Source: an uncultured Bacteroidota bacterium (GTDB lineage: Bacteria > Bacteroidota > Bacteroidia > Bacteroidales > VadinHA17). Taken from it: DNA of 64,000 nt. Position 1 is the stretch's first letter; each line of letters starts with the position of its first letter. This document shows positions 47,391 through 55,754 of this stretch, piece after piece. Position numbers and translations under genes: made by a program. The stretch is taken from the NCBI GenBank assembly GCA_903824785.1, contig CAIJYD010000101.1:1-64000 (forward strand), in the 5' to 3' direction. The notes below the pieces were generated by a model. It was given only the letters and a program-made list of their open reading frames with translations. It was not told the origin of the DNA and did not search any database.

Positions 47391-48890
47391 TTAATAAAGA
47401 TATTTATGACATTCTGAGCAGTTGGCCTCTTTCCAGGCAGTGCCAATGTCAATAGGATGCTGAAATTCAAGAGATTCCTTGATATTTGTGAAAGCCATCA
47501 TATCCTTTTTACCCTGACCAACAATGGTATGACATAAATTACAGTCGCGGGAAATGACCCGTCCGTTGTCCGCCTTAAAAGTATCATTGTGACATCTGAA
47601 ACATCCATCTGATTCCAGATGTCCGATATGCTCAGGATATTTGTCATATGTAACTTTCATTTTTGGAAAGGTATTCTGACTGAATGCTCTCTTCACTGAA
47701 GATATAGAGCTGTCAATAAGGTTTTTATTTGCAGAATAATAGTCATTGTAATCTGTTTTGTAGAAGCTGGTAATTCTCTCTTCAATTTTAAGATAAGCCG
47801 TATCCGTGTCACTAAAAGTTTCGCTTAAGATGCCCATGGTTACCTTTTTAAAGAAAGGAATGCTTTTTGACACTTCACCTGTCAGCATAGCTTTGTCGAA
47901 ATAGACAGTAGGTGAACTGTAGTTGTGCGATGGCCTGTTATGACAATCAATGCAATCCATTGTTCTGGGAGAAGACGCCGCAAGCAGACTGTCAGAAACA
48001 GGATTGTTCTCATTTCTGTATATAGTAACCGCCCCGGTTGTTTTGTTAGTGTACTTTACATATGTTATGTTTTCGCGTTTATCATTCTCCGAAATATATT
48101 CAATGTTTACAGCAGGGTTAATGTGCCAGTGAATTCCTTCAGTAAAACCAAATCCGCTATACTCCGGACCGGTTTTCATCTGAAGCATTATGTCCCATTC
48201 TGTATTTAGTGAGTCGGCAAGAAAATATTTATTTGTCCATATTGATCTTGTATAGAATTTCTGAGGCCAGTGACATTTTTCGCAGGTCTCTCTGGCAGGG
48301 CGCAAATCGTGAAGTGGTGTTTCTATTGGTGTGGGAAAGCTCTTTGCCAGAACTGCATAAACCTGATGTAAGCCAGATAGTTTGGATTTAACATACCATG
48401 AAGCACCGGAACCGACGTGACATTCAACGCAGGAGACATTGGCATGCGGAGATTTCTTAAAAGCAGTATGCTCAGGTTCCATTACCTGGTGACATAATGT
48501 ACCGCAGAATTCTACCGATTCAGTAAGATGAAATGCTTCAAAGCTTCCAAGTGTTGAGAGGAAAAGTATGATTATTGTAGAAACTGTAAATATGAGAAAA
48601 GCATTTCTGTGGCGCTGGTCATTCAAGTCAATACGCGGGAAACGTGAAGCTTCCTTAACTCCGCTTTTCCTGATCCTTCTTCTTTCGCGGAACATGCCAA
48701 TGGGTATCATTAACAGACCCATAACCATAAACCCGGGAAGGATGATATAAATGAACAAACCAAGGTTAGTGTTACCCTTGTCGAAGAGTGTTGATATAAA
48801 AAAAATCAGAACGATCAGCAGCAGATTAATGCTGGCGATTATAGAACCGATAATTGTCAACCAGTTTTTAAAGGCGGATGGTAGTTTCAT
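47391..48890 (-). CDS. Membrane-anchored NapC/NirT-type multiheme cytochrome c
   Basis: 499 residues. Three N-terminal hydrophobic segments (about 10-35, 43-65, 92-112) anchor the protein, followed by a periplasmic domain with six CxxCH motifs (CVECH, CEKCH, CIDCH, CFRCH, CNLCH, CSECH) and one CGTLCH, a CX3CH form of the first heme site that recurs in Bacteroidota NapC-like proteins. So up to seven hemes c. The NapC/NirT family passes electrons from the quinol pool to periplasmic reductases; the reductase partner here is not evident unless it is the fused TIM-barrel protein encoded next. Length exceeds the usual 4-heme NapC (about 200 aa), so a fusion of NapC and extra heme domains is likely. 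Confidence 0.9.
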   Translation of the reverse strand: MKLPSAFKNWLTIIGSIIASINLLLIVLIFFISTLFDKGNTNLGLFIYIILPGFMVMGLLMIPIGMFRERRRIRKSGVKEASRFPRIDLNDQRHRNAFLIFTVSTIIILFLSTLGSFEAFHLTESVEFCGTLCHQVMEPEHTAFKKSPHANVSCVECHVGSGASWYVKSKLSGLHQVYAVLAKSFPTPIETPLHDLRPARETCEKCHWPQKFYTRSIWTNKYFLADSLNTEWDIMLQMKTGPEYSGFGFTEGIHWHINPAVNIEYISENDKRENITYVKYTNKTTGAVTIYRNENNPVSDSLLAASSPRTMDCIDCHNRPSHNYSSPTVYFDKAMLTGEVSKSIPFFKKVTMGILSETFSDTDTAYLKIEERITSFYKTDYNDYYSANKNLIDSSISSVKRAFSQNTFPKMKVTYDKYPEHIGHLESDGCFRCHNDTFKADNGRVISRDCNLCHTIVGQGKKDMMAFTNIKESLEFQHPIDIGTAWKEANCSECHKYLY

Positions 48891-48998
48891 GGTTTTCAGG
48901 CTTAATAAATCAATCGGAGTAAAAATAGAAAAATATTGGATTAATCATCAGTCTTCCTGATAATATTTACTTAAAGAGGTTCTCTGTTAAATTAATAA

Positions 48999-49006
48999 CA
49001 AAAGTA
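48999..49006 (-). promoter_or_regulatory. Candidate -7 element for the cytochrome-DoxX fusion operon
   Basis: Minus-strand TACTTTTG matches TAnnTTTG, 109 bases upstream of the cytochrome ATG, between it and the end of thrH. The long leader makes this less certain. Confidence 0.35.
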
Positions 49007-49027
49007 TTTGTACCTGAGTGAGTAACA

Positions 49028-49639
49028 TCATTGCTCATTGCTGATAATCTGCGAGATGCTCTGTTTTAGCTCGTTGTATGTTTTAACAATCTTCAGATCA
49101 CCGTGTTCATCAATAACATTCTGAGGCGGATTATATAATATCCCAAACTCCGCTTTACGCAGCATTGCAATGTCGTTATATGAATCTCCTATTGCAATAA
49201 CTTTATATTTAAGGCTTTGCAACGATTCGACCACCATTTTCTTTGCATCTTTCTGTCTGAGATTATAATCAGTTATGTTGCCTTTAGCATCCGTTGTAAG
49301 ATGATGGCAAAGCAAAGTAGGTCTTCCAAGCTGTTTTATCAGCGGGTCGGCAAATTCAAGAAACGTATCGGAAACTACTATCAGCTGAGACACTGTGCGG
49401 ACCCAGTCAACAAATTCCACGGCTCCCGGAAGTGGCTCCAGAAGCGAAATTACCTTTTGAATATCAAACAGGGAAAGACCGTGTTTTTTCAGCAATTCCA
49501 GTCTTCCTTTCATCAGAACATTATAGTCACTTATATCACGGGTGGTAAGTTTAAGTTCTTCAATGCCTGTATGTTTTGAAACATTTACCCAAATTTCAGG
49601 TACAAATACCCCCTCAAGATCAGAACATACTATATACAT
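49028..49639 (-). CDS. thrH: ThrH-type phosphoserine phosphatase / homoserine phosphotransferase
   Basis: 203 residues, HAD fold. It shares long identical stretches with the Pseudomonas ThrH family: DLEGVFVPEIW at the nucleophile (Asp7, Asp9 position is Glu9), LKLTTRDISDYNVLMK, VVSDTFLEFADPL, PTLLCHHL, and GDSYNDIAMLRKAEFGILY. ThrH removes phosphate from phosphoserine and can hand it to homoserine, making O-phosphohomoserine. The gene is 18 bp after thrC in the thrA-thrC-thrH operon, which contains no homoserine kinase of the ThrB or ApgM-like type, so I infer that it supplies the kinase step. The first ATG at 49639 fits the family start. Confidence 0.92.
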   Translation of the reverse strand: MYIVCSDLEGVFVPEIWVNVSKHTGIEELKLTTRDISDYNVLMKGRLELLKKHGLSLFDIQKVISLLEPLPGAVEFVDWVRTVSQLIVVSDTFLEFADPLIKQLGRPTLLCHHLTTDAKGNITDYNLRQKDAKKMVVESLQSLKYKVIAIGDSYNDIAMLRKAEFGILYNPPQNVIDEHGDLKIVKTYNELKQSISQIISNEQ

Positions 49640-49657
49640 AATTCACTTTTTTATCTG

Positions 49658-51040
49658 TTAATAATTTTTCTGTATAAATTCTTTCAGTTCACTGTAATTG
49701 TTTTCCATTGGAAAGTAATTCTCGCTCTTCTCTTCCAGGCCAAAAAGGGCAGGTGGGAGGGGAGGGTCGGTATTGATAATCCGGCGAAGCTCATCGGGGA
49801 ATTTTGCCGGGTGAGCAGTCTCCAGAGAAATACAGAGCTGTTTTTCAGGATCAGTACCTGTTTCAGACCTCAGATATTTATTCAACCCATGCCAGGCAAT
49901 AGCTCCATGGGGTTCAAGAAGTATCTTAAACTGTTTGTAAACCTCTGCTATTGATATTTTTGTCTCTTCATCGGTTACGCTTACAGCATAGAGATCTCCA
50001 CGCATCTTATTGAAATCCGGGGATTTTGCTATGTTTCCTTTCTCATCCATTATTCCGCCATAGAGGGCTACGATCCTTGCCAGATTACTGGGATGACCAA
50101 CATTCATAGCACTGGAGATACAATTTATCGACGGGTCAATTGATTTGTAATTTCCTGTCTGCAAAAACAGAGGAACCTCGTCATTTTCATTAGTTGAGAC
50201 AATAAATTTTTCTATTGCAAGTCCCATCTTACCGGCAATAATACCTCCCATCAGATTTCCGAAATTGCCCGATGGAACACTGAATATTGGTTTGTCTTCA
50301 GAATTTTCAGATAACCTCGACGATGCGTAAAAATAGTATACCGACTGGGGAAGCAGCCTTCCGATATTTATTGAATTTGCTGACGAAAGGGGAAGATGTG
50401 ATAACTCTCTGTCAAGGAACGCCATTTTGACCAGTCTCTGGCAATCATCGAATTTTCCATCAATTGCAATGACCCTGATATTATCCTTGAGGGTTGTCAT
50501 CTGCTTTCTTTGCATTTCGGTCACCTCACCGGCAGGATAAAGGATTATTACATTGATATTTTTCAGTCCATAGAATGCATTGGCAACAGCACTGCCGGTA
50601 TCACCTGAGGTGGCTGTCAGTATTGTAAGTCGTTGATTATTAATAGACAAAAAATACTGCATAAGTCTGCTCATCATCCGGGCGGCAAAATCTTTAAATG
50701 AAGCTGTTGGTCCCTGGTCGAGCCGCATGATGTATTTCCGGCCGGTTACTTTTTCAAGCGGTACTTCAAAGTTATAAGCGTCATTGCAAATACTCTTTAG
50801 CTCATCATTGTTAATCTCTTTTCCTATTAGTTTACTGAGAACAATAAAAGCTATTTCATTATAGCTTATTCCGGAAAAACTCTCCAGTTCAGCAGGAGTT
50901 ATTAAAGGAAAAGAAAAGGGTAAATATAGTCCGCCGTCTGGTGCAAGTCCTTTCAGCAGCGCCTCTTTGAATGATACTTCAGGCGAATTCCCATTGGTTG
51001 AATAATATTTTTCAGGCCCGTTTTTCAATGTAATATTCAT
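49658..51040 (-). CDS. thrC: Threonine synthase
   Basis: 460 residues, PLP-dependent, converting O-phosphohomoserine to threonine. The N-terminal YYSTNGNSPEVSFKEALLKG, the PLP-Lys motif PTASFKDFAARMM, the phosphate-binding SGDTGSAV, and GNFGNLMGG are all present and full length. It lies 49 bp after thrA and 18 bp before thrH. No truncation or missing catalytic residue seen. Confidence 0.96.
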   Translation of the reverse strand: MNITLKNGPEKYYSTNGNSPEVSFKEALLKGLAPDGGLYLPFSFPLITPAELESFSGISYNEIAFIVLSKLIGKEINNDELKSICNDAYNFEVPLEKVTGRKYIMRLDQGPTASFKDFAARMMSRLMQYFLSINNQRLTILTATSGDTGSAVANAFYGLKNINVIILYPAGEVTEMQRKQMTTLKDNIRVIAIDGKFDDCQRLVKMAFLDRELSHLPLSSANSINIGRLLPQSVYYFYASSRLSENSEDKPIFSVPSGNFGNLMGGIIAGKMGLAIEKFIVSTNENDEVPLFLQTGNYKSIDPSINCISSAMNVGHPSNLARIVALYGGIMDEKGNIAKSPDFNKMRGDLYAVSVTDEETKISIAEVYKQFKILLEPHGAIAWHGLNKYLRSETGTDPEKQLCISLETAHPAKFPDELRRIINTDPPLPPALFGLEEKSENYFPMENNYSELKEFIQKNY

Positions 51041-51089
51041 ATATTCAAATATACCGTTGTTTACTCTTCTGATAGTAATTCACTGTTAT

Positions 51090-53519
51090 TTAAACATTTA
51101 CCACTCTCATAAGGTCGGCAAACACTCCGGCTGCAGTTACCTCAGCACCTGCTCCGTACCCTTTAATTACCAGTGGAAGCTCATTATATCTGCTTGTGGT
51201 AAGCAAAACAATATTGTTACTCCCTTCAAGGTTGAATGAAGGATGATCGGCACCAATAGTGAGGAGTTCAACTTTAGCTTTTCCTTTATCGAGAGTTGCG
51301 AAGAACCTCCATTTCTTATTCTGCTTTGAGAGTTCTTTTCTTTTCTCTTCAAATTCAGAATCAAGCTCTTTTACTTTACTGAAGAAATCATCAAGATCAC
51401 CTTCAAAACAGTTATCTGGCAGGAATTTATTTACTATAACTTCTTCTTTTTCAATATGATATCCAGCCTCCCTGGCAAGGATAAGTATTTTTCTCACAAC
51501 ATCAGTCCCGCTTAGGTCTACTCTTGGATCAGGTTCTGAATATCCTTTTTCCTTTGCCATGCTTATTGCCTTGCTTAAAGGAACTTCAGGGCCGATCTCA
51601 TTAAAGATGAAATTCATGGTTCCGGAAAGGACAGCTTCGATCCTGATTATCTTGTCGCCGCTGACAATAAGGTCGTTAATGGTTTTAATTATAGGTAACC
51701 CGGCTCCTACAGTTGTTTCATACATGAATCTGACACCGCTTTCATTGGCGATTGACCTTAGTTGCTGATAATATTTATACTCAGCCGAGCAGGCAATTTT
51801 ATTGGCTGCAACTATTGAAACATATTTCGAAAGAATACCACCGTATCTGGAAGCTACGTCTTCATCAGCAGTACAATCGATGAATATTGAATTTCTGAGA
51901 TTCAGTTTTGTCATGTGTTGTATAAAAGGTACTATATCTCCAATATCACCAGAGGTTTCGAGAGCTTCCATATAGTTTTCGAGAGAGATGCCTTTTTTGT
52001 CTATGAGCATCAGTTGTGAATTGATGACACCCATAAGATTTACCTTCAGGTTATGTTCATTAAGTAGAGTTGAATATTGTTTCTGAAGCTGTTTCAGCAG
52101 ACATGATCCAACCAATCCTGTTCCTGCAATAAAAAGGTACATCTCTTTATAACGCGAAAGAAAAAATCCGTCGTGGATGGCATTCAATGCTTTCTTGAGG
52201 CTCTCATTGCGGATGACAACCGATATGTTTAATTCAGATGATCCCTGGGCTGTGGCTATTACATTAACCCCATTCAGACCGAGCGAACGGAAAAGTGTTG
52301 CGGATATTCCGGGGGTATTTCTCATTCGTTCGCCGACAATGGCAATAATTGAGAGGTTTTTCTCAATATGAACTTTCAATTCGTTATTCAGATTGATCTC
52401 ATTCTTAAACTCCTCCTGCATTGATGATGCTGCTGTTTCTGAATCAGAAGGACTTACTGCAAAGGTTATGGAATACTCAGAAGAGGCTTGAGTTATAAGA
52501 ATGATATTTATGTTGTTTTTTGCCAATGTACCGAACAGCCTCATTGAGATTCCGGAAACACCAACCATGCCGGTTCCCTGCAGCGTAATCAGATCGATGT
52601 GATCAATTGATGAAATCCCTTTTATCGGGCTTTTGTCATCGTCAGATTGTTTATTGCTTATGATTGTCCCTTTTGACTCAGGATTAAATGTATTGAGAAC
52701 AACTATAGGAATATTTTTTTTATATACCGGACGGAGGGTTGGGGTATAAATTACTTTAGCTCCAAAATGAGATAATTCAATTGCTTCAGAATAGGTAAGG
52801 CTTTCTATTGCATATGCCTTCTCAACTTTTTTAGGGTCGGCGGTCATGAAACCATCCACATCTGTCCATATTTCAAGTATCTCCGCATCAAGAGCAGCGG
52901 CTATAATCGCAGCTGTATAATCGGAGCCTCCTCTTCCCAGAGTGGTTGTTTCATTACGAAGATTGCTGGCAATGAATCCCGGAATAATAATATGTTTTCC
53001 TGTTTCAGTTATACTCTTTTTAATAAGGCTGTTGGTAAGCGGGAAATCAACCCCGGCAAATCCGAAGTTATTGTCAGTTTTGATGAATGTTCTGGCGTCA
53101 ATAAGCATACTTCCATCAATAAAGCTGCATATTATCCGGGAAGAGAGCATTTCTCCGGTACCCATTACATGGTCGAGTGAATGTTTGCTTAATTCACGAA
53201 GCAGGTAAATACCGGTAAGTTTTTCGTGTAACTCGTTGAATATGTTTTTTATAGCTGCAAGCGTACCCTCCTGTTTATCCTTTGGGAGTAATTGCTTTAC
53301 ATATTCATTATGCCTGGCAGTTAATTTTTCAAGATGTACTTTGTATTCGTCATTCCTTGCGGAAGCCAGTTCGCTGATATTTTTAAGCTCATCAGTAACA
53401 CCCTGAAAGGCCGATACGACTATTACACAAGGTGAACTCTGCGATTCAATTATTTTCTTTACACCCCTGATTCGCTCAGGTGATCCGACAGATGTTCCGC
53501 CAAACTTAAGGACTTTCAT
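51090..53519 (-). CDS. thrA: Bifunctional aspartate kinase / homoserine dehydrogenase
   Basis: 809 residues from ATG 53519 (VLKFGGTSVGSPE follows at once; an upstream in-frame ATG at 53549 would overlap the hairpin). Aspartokinase occupies about 1-290, two ACT regulatory domains about 305-460 (GTGMVGVSGISMRLF and ERMRNTPGISATLF), and homoserine dehydrogenase about 465-809 (Rossmann GTGLVGSCLLKQ, then GLPIIKTINDL and GYSEPDPRVDLSGTDVVRK). The enzyme controls entry to threonine synthesis and is normally inhibited by threonine through the ACT domains. It heads the thrA-thrC-thrH operon, behind a hairpin plus T-tract. Confidence 0.96.
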   Translation of the reverse strand: MKVLKFGGTSVGSPERIRGVKKIIESQSSPCVIVVSAFQGVTDELKNISELASARNDEYKVHLEKLTARHNEYVKQLLPKDKQEGTLAAIKNIFNELHEKLTGIYLLRELSKHSLDHVMGTGEMLSSRIICSFIDGSMLIDARTFIKTDNNFGFAGVDFPLTNSLIKKSITETGKHIIIPGFIASNLRNETTTLGRGGSDYTAAIIAAALDAEILEIWTDVDGFMTADPKKVEKAYAIESLTYSEAIELSHFGAKVIYTPTLRPVYKKNIPIVVLNTFNPESKGTIISNKQSDDDKSPIKGISSIDHIDLITLQGTGMVGVSGISMRLFGTLAKNNINIILITQASSEYSITFAVSPSDSETAASSMQEEFKNEINLNNELKVHIEKNLSIIAIVGERMRNTPGISATLFRSLGLNGVNVIATAQGSSELNISVVIRNESLKKALNAIHDGFFLSRYKEMYLFIAGTGLVGSCLLKQLQKQYSTLLNEHNLKVNLMGVINSQLMLIDKKGISLENYMEALETSGDIGDIVPFIQHMTKLNLRNSIFIDCTADEDVASRYGGILSKYVSIVAANKIACSAEYKYYQQLRSIANESGVRFMYETTVGAGLPIIKTINDLIVSGDKIIRIEAVLSGTMNFIFNEIGPEVPLSKAISMAKEKGYSEPDPRVDLSGTDVVRKILILAREAGYHIEKEEVIVNKFLPDNCFEGDLDDFFSKVKELDSEFEEKRKELSKQNKKWRFFATLDKGKAKVELLTIGADHPSFNLEGSNNIVLLTTSRYNELPLVIKGYGAGAEVTAAGVFADLMRVVNV

Positions 53520-53534
53520 AGTTAGTCTTTTTAT

Positions 53535-53562
53535 AAAACAAAAATGCATCTCATAAGATGCA
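53535..53562 (-). promoter_or_regulatory. Possible transcription attenuator in the thrA leader
   Basis: On the minus strand a 7-bp stem TGCATCT/AGATGCA with loop TATG (53545-53562) is followed by TTTTTGTTTT (53535-53544), 16-26 bases before the thrA start. This is the form of an intrinsic terminator placed in front of an amino-acid operon. A leader-peptide ORF with regulatory Thr codons was not found, so the control may be riboswitch-like, RNA-protein or none. Confidence 0.55.
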
Positions 53563-53613
53563 GTAACAAAGTGTAAATGTAGTAATTTACAGCTAATTTT
53601 CCTGCTGATCTTA

Positions 53614-53700
53614 GAAAATGATACTCAGGTTTAAATATTAATTGAATATTTCTTTCGAAAATGGTAACGCACTTAATATTTAAACCAGAGCCTCAGTTTC
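53614..53700. repeat. 26-bp imperfect inverted repeat between thrA and the peptide transporter
   Basis: Arms 53614-53639 and 53675-53700 match in 22 of 26 positions, separated by 35 bases, directly after the stop of the transporter gene. The arms share AATATTTAAACC at their inner side. Could be a large terminator-like structure or an operator for thrA; no mobile-element gene is associated. Confidence 0.7.
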
Positions 53701-53705
53701 TTATT

Positions 53706-55541
53706 CTATCCTACCTTTTCAAGTCGTTTTATTATTGAAAAGATGAAAGCAGCAGAGATAAGGCAGCATACTATAAATACCAACCACAGAGTACCTAGTC
53801 CAACTTTATCCCATAAGATTGTACCTACAACAAGTAATTTATTTCCAACTGCTGTGGCAAGTAACCAACCACCCTGCATAAGTCCCTGAAACCTTGATGG
53901 TGCCACTTTTGAAACAAATGATAATCCCATTGGGCTGAGAAAGAGTTCAGCGATAGTAAGTATAAGATAACTGCTTATCAGCCAGTATGGAGAAACCCTG
54001 TCGAGTTCATTAACCGGAGCACCTGCAAGTGATGAAGGCGATGGCAGACCAATGGATGAGATTAAAACAATAATGAAACCGATGGCAGCTATTACCATTC
54101 CAATACCTATCTTTTTCGGTGTTGACGGTTCAATACCTTTTTTGGCTAACCAGGCAAATGCACCCATGACAGGGAATGTCAGGGCAACGATGAAAAGCGG
54201 ATTAAATGACTGGAATATTTCCGGTGAGATGGAATTCTTTGCCTCAAAAGGATTGATCCATCTTCTCAGAAGGCCGGTAGGGTCATAGCCTGTTAAAAGG
54301 AAATTTGCATAAAGAAAAGATATAAAAAACAAAACGCCACCTGCCCATTTTACCCTGGTTTCAACGTTTCTGCGAACGAGCAGAACAAGTCCGGTAATTG
54401 AGCCAACAACCGCCAGCATTGATGACAATGTAAAGAACAGGTTTGTGAATTTATCAACCTGTTTGAATGTATAATCTCTTGCATAGAGAGTAAGGGTGAG
54501 CCCGTTTTGATGGAATGACATCCAGAAGAAGACAACCACAATGAATACGAGAACAAGAGCAGTTATGCGGGCCCTTTCCTCCTTATGTGAACTTAATATT
54601 ATCCAGGTAATAAAACCGGCAAACAATCCGAAGGCAAACCCGGTGGCCAATCCATCGATAAATCTTAACGCATATGCTGTGATTCCCATTGCTGCAAGAG
54701 ATATCAGAAGAATTACCGGGTTGAATTCTATTTTATTTCCGGTCTCTTTTTCTGCTCCGTTTTCTGCAACAGCTTTCTCTTTATTTGGAAGCAACCTGTT
54801 AAAAAATATGTAAACAACCAATGATATTACCATTGCTCCGGCAGCAATTCCAAAAGCATAGTTATAACCTCTGGAAAACACTTCCAGATATTTTACTGCA
54901 AATCCAGACAGGTCGGTGATCTGGCCATTCAGACTTACCCCGTTGGCGAGCTGCTGGAATGTAGTAGTGTCCGTAAGTGTCCCGTTTATATACTGGTGAC
55001 AAAGAGAAGGAAGCGATCCGTCGTGGGTAAATCCGTTTACTTTTAGCCACCAGTTCCTCATTGCTGTGGCAGCAAAAGGTGCAAAAAATGCTCCGACATT
55101 AATTCCCATATAAAAAATCATAAATGCAGAATCCCTCAGTTTTGAATACTTAGGATCATCATACATCTGCCCGACCACCGCCTGAAGATTTCCTTTGAAC
55201 AATCCATTTCCAAGGGCAATGGTTAATAGGCCTATAATTGTTACGGTAAGTGTCATTCCGGGAACTGCCATAATTACATAACCGGCAAACATGATTACGA
55301 TACCGGAAAGGATAACCATCTTATACTTTTTTGTTGCGTCAGCAAGAATACCGCCTGCCAGTGCCAGTGCGTAAATACTGAAATAGAACCAACTGTATAT
55401 TCCTCCGGCTTTTTCAGCTGACAACCCAAACTTGGCCTGAAGGAACAGTACCAGAATAGCCATCATTGTATAAAATCCGAACCTTTCACCCATATTTGAG
55501 AAGAAAGCCACGAGTAGTCCCTTGGGATGATTCTTTAGCAT
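53706..55541 (-). CDS. POT/PTR2 family proton-coupled oligopeptide transporter
   Basis: 611 residues with 12-14 membrane helices. The POT signature NMGERFGFYTMMAIL (E-x-x-E-R-F-x-Y-Y type) is near the N-terminus, and a second conserved element GNGLFKGNLQAVVGQMY follows. It imports di- and tripeptides with protons. A roughly 50-residue extracytoplasmic stretch (VNGFTHDGSLPS to about LEVFSRG) and a polar cytoplasmic segment (LPNKEKAVAENGAEKETGN) break the helices in a way common for Bacteroidota members. Together with the M49 and C25 peptidases in the window it supports growth on proteins. Confidence 0.92.
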   Translation of the reverse strand: MLKNHPKGLLVAFFSNMGERFGFYTMMAILVLFLQAKFGLSAEKAGGIYSWFYFSIYALALAGGILADATKKYKMVILSGIVIMFAGYVIMAVPGMTLTVTIIGLLTIALGNGLFKGNLQAVVGQMYDDPKYSKLRDSAFMIFYMGINVGAFFAPFAATAMRNWWLKVNGFTHDGSLPSLCHQYINGTLTDTTTFQQLANGVSLNGQITDLSGFAVKYLEVFSRGYNYAFGIAAGAMVISLVVYIFFNRLLPNKEKAVAENGAEKETGNKIEFNPVILLISLAAMGITAYALRFIDGLATGFAFGLFAGFITWIILSSHKEERARITALVLVFIVVVFFWMSFHQNGLTLTLYARDYTFKQVDKFTNLFFTLSSMLAVVGSITGLVLLVRRNVETRVKWAGGVLFFISFLYANFLLTGYDPTGLLRRWINPFEAKNSISPEIFQSFNPLFIVALTFPVMGAFAWLAKKGIEPSTPKKIGIGMVIAAIGFIIVLISSIGLPSPSSLAGAPVNELDRVSPYWLISSYLILTIAELFLSPMGLSFVSKVAPSRFQGLMQGGWLLATAVGNKLLVVGTILWDKVGLGTLWLVFIVCCLISAAFIFSIIKRLEKVG

Positions 55542-55725
55542 ATCGAGTATTTTTTTAGGTTATTATTTAATTTATAAGTCTGGTGATCTTTTCAACATTA
55601 CATTATCAAAACATGACAGAGATTTCAAACAAATATATTAAACATTTTGAAAGTAAAAAACCTTCGGTCAACAACTCTTTTTATTCAAAACTCTCAGCTT
55701 TCTTTTTATTAACGGATATTGAGTG

Positions 55726-55733
55726 TAAATTTG
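55726..55733 (+). promoter_or_regulatory. Bacteroidota -7 element for nnr
   Basis: TAAATTTG matches TAnnTTTG exactly, 22 bases before the nnr ATG. A T-rich -33 region (TTTT, 19 bases upstream) lacks the G. Confidence 0.5.
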
Positions 55734-55754
55734 TGAATAAGAAATATTATCCGG

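Noticed and set aside
53517-53549. N-terminal extension of ThrA from an ATG at 53549
   Set aside because: It would make the leader hairpin coding, and the family starts at the Met before VLKFGGTSVG.
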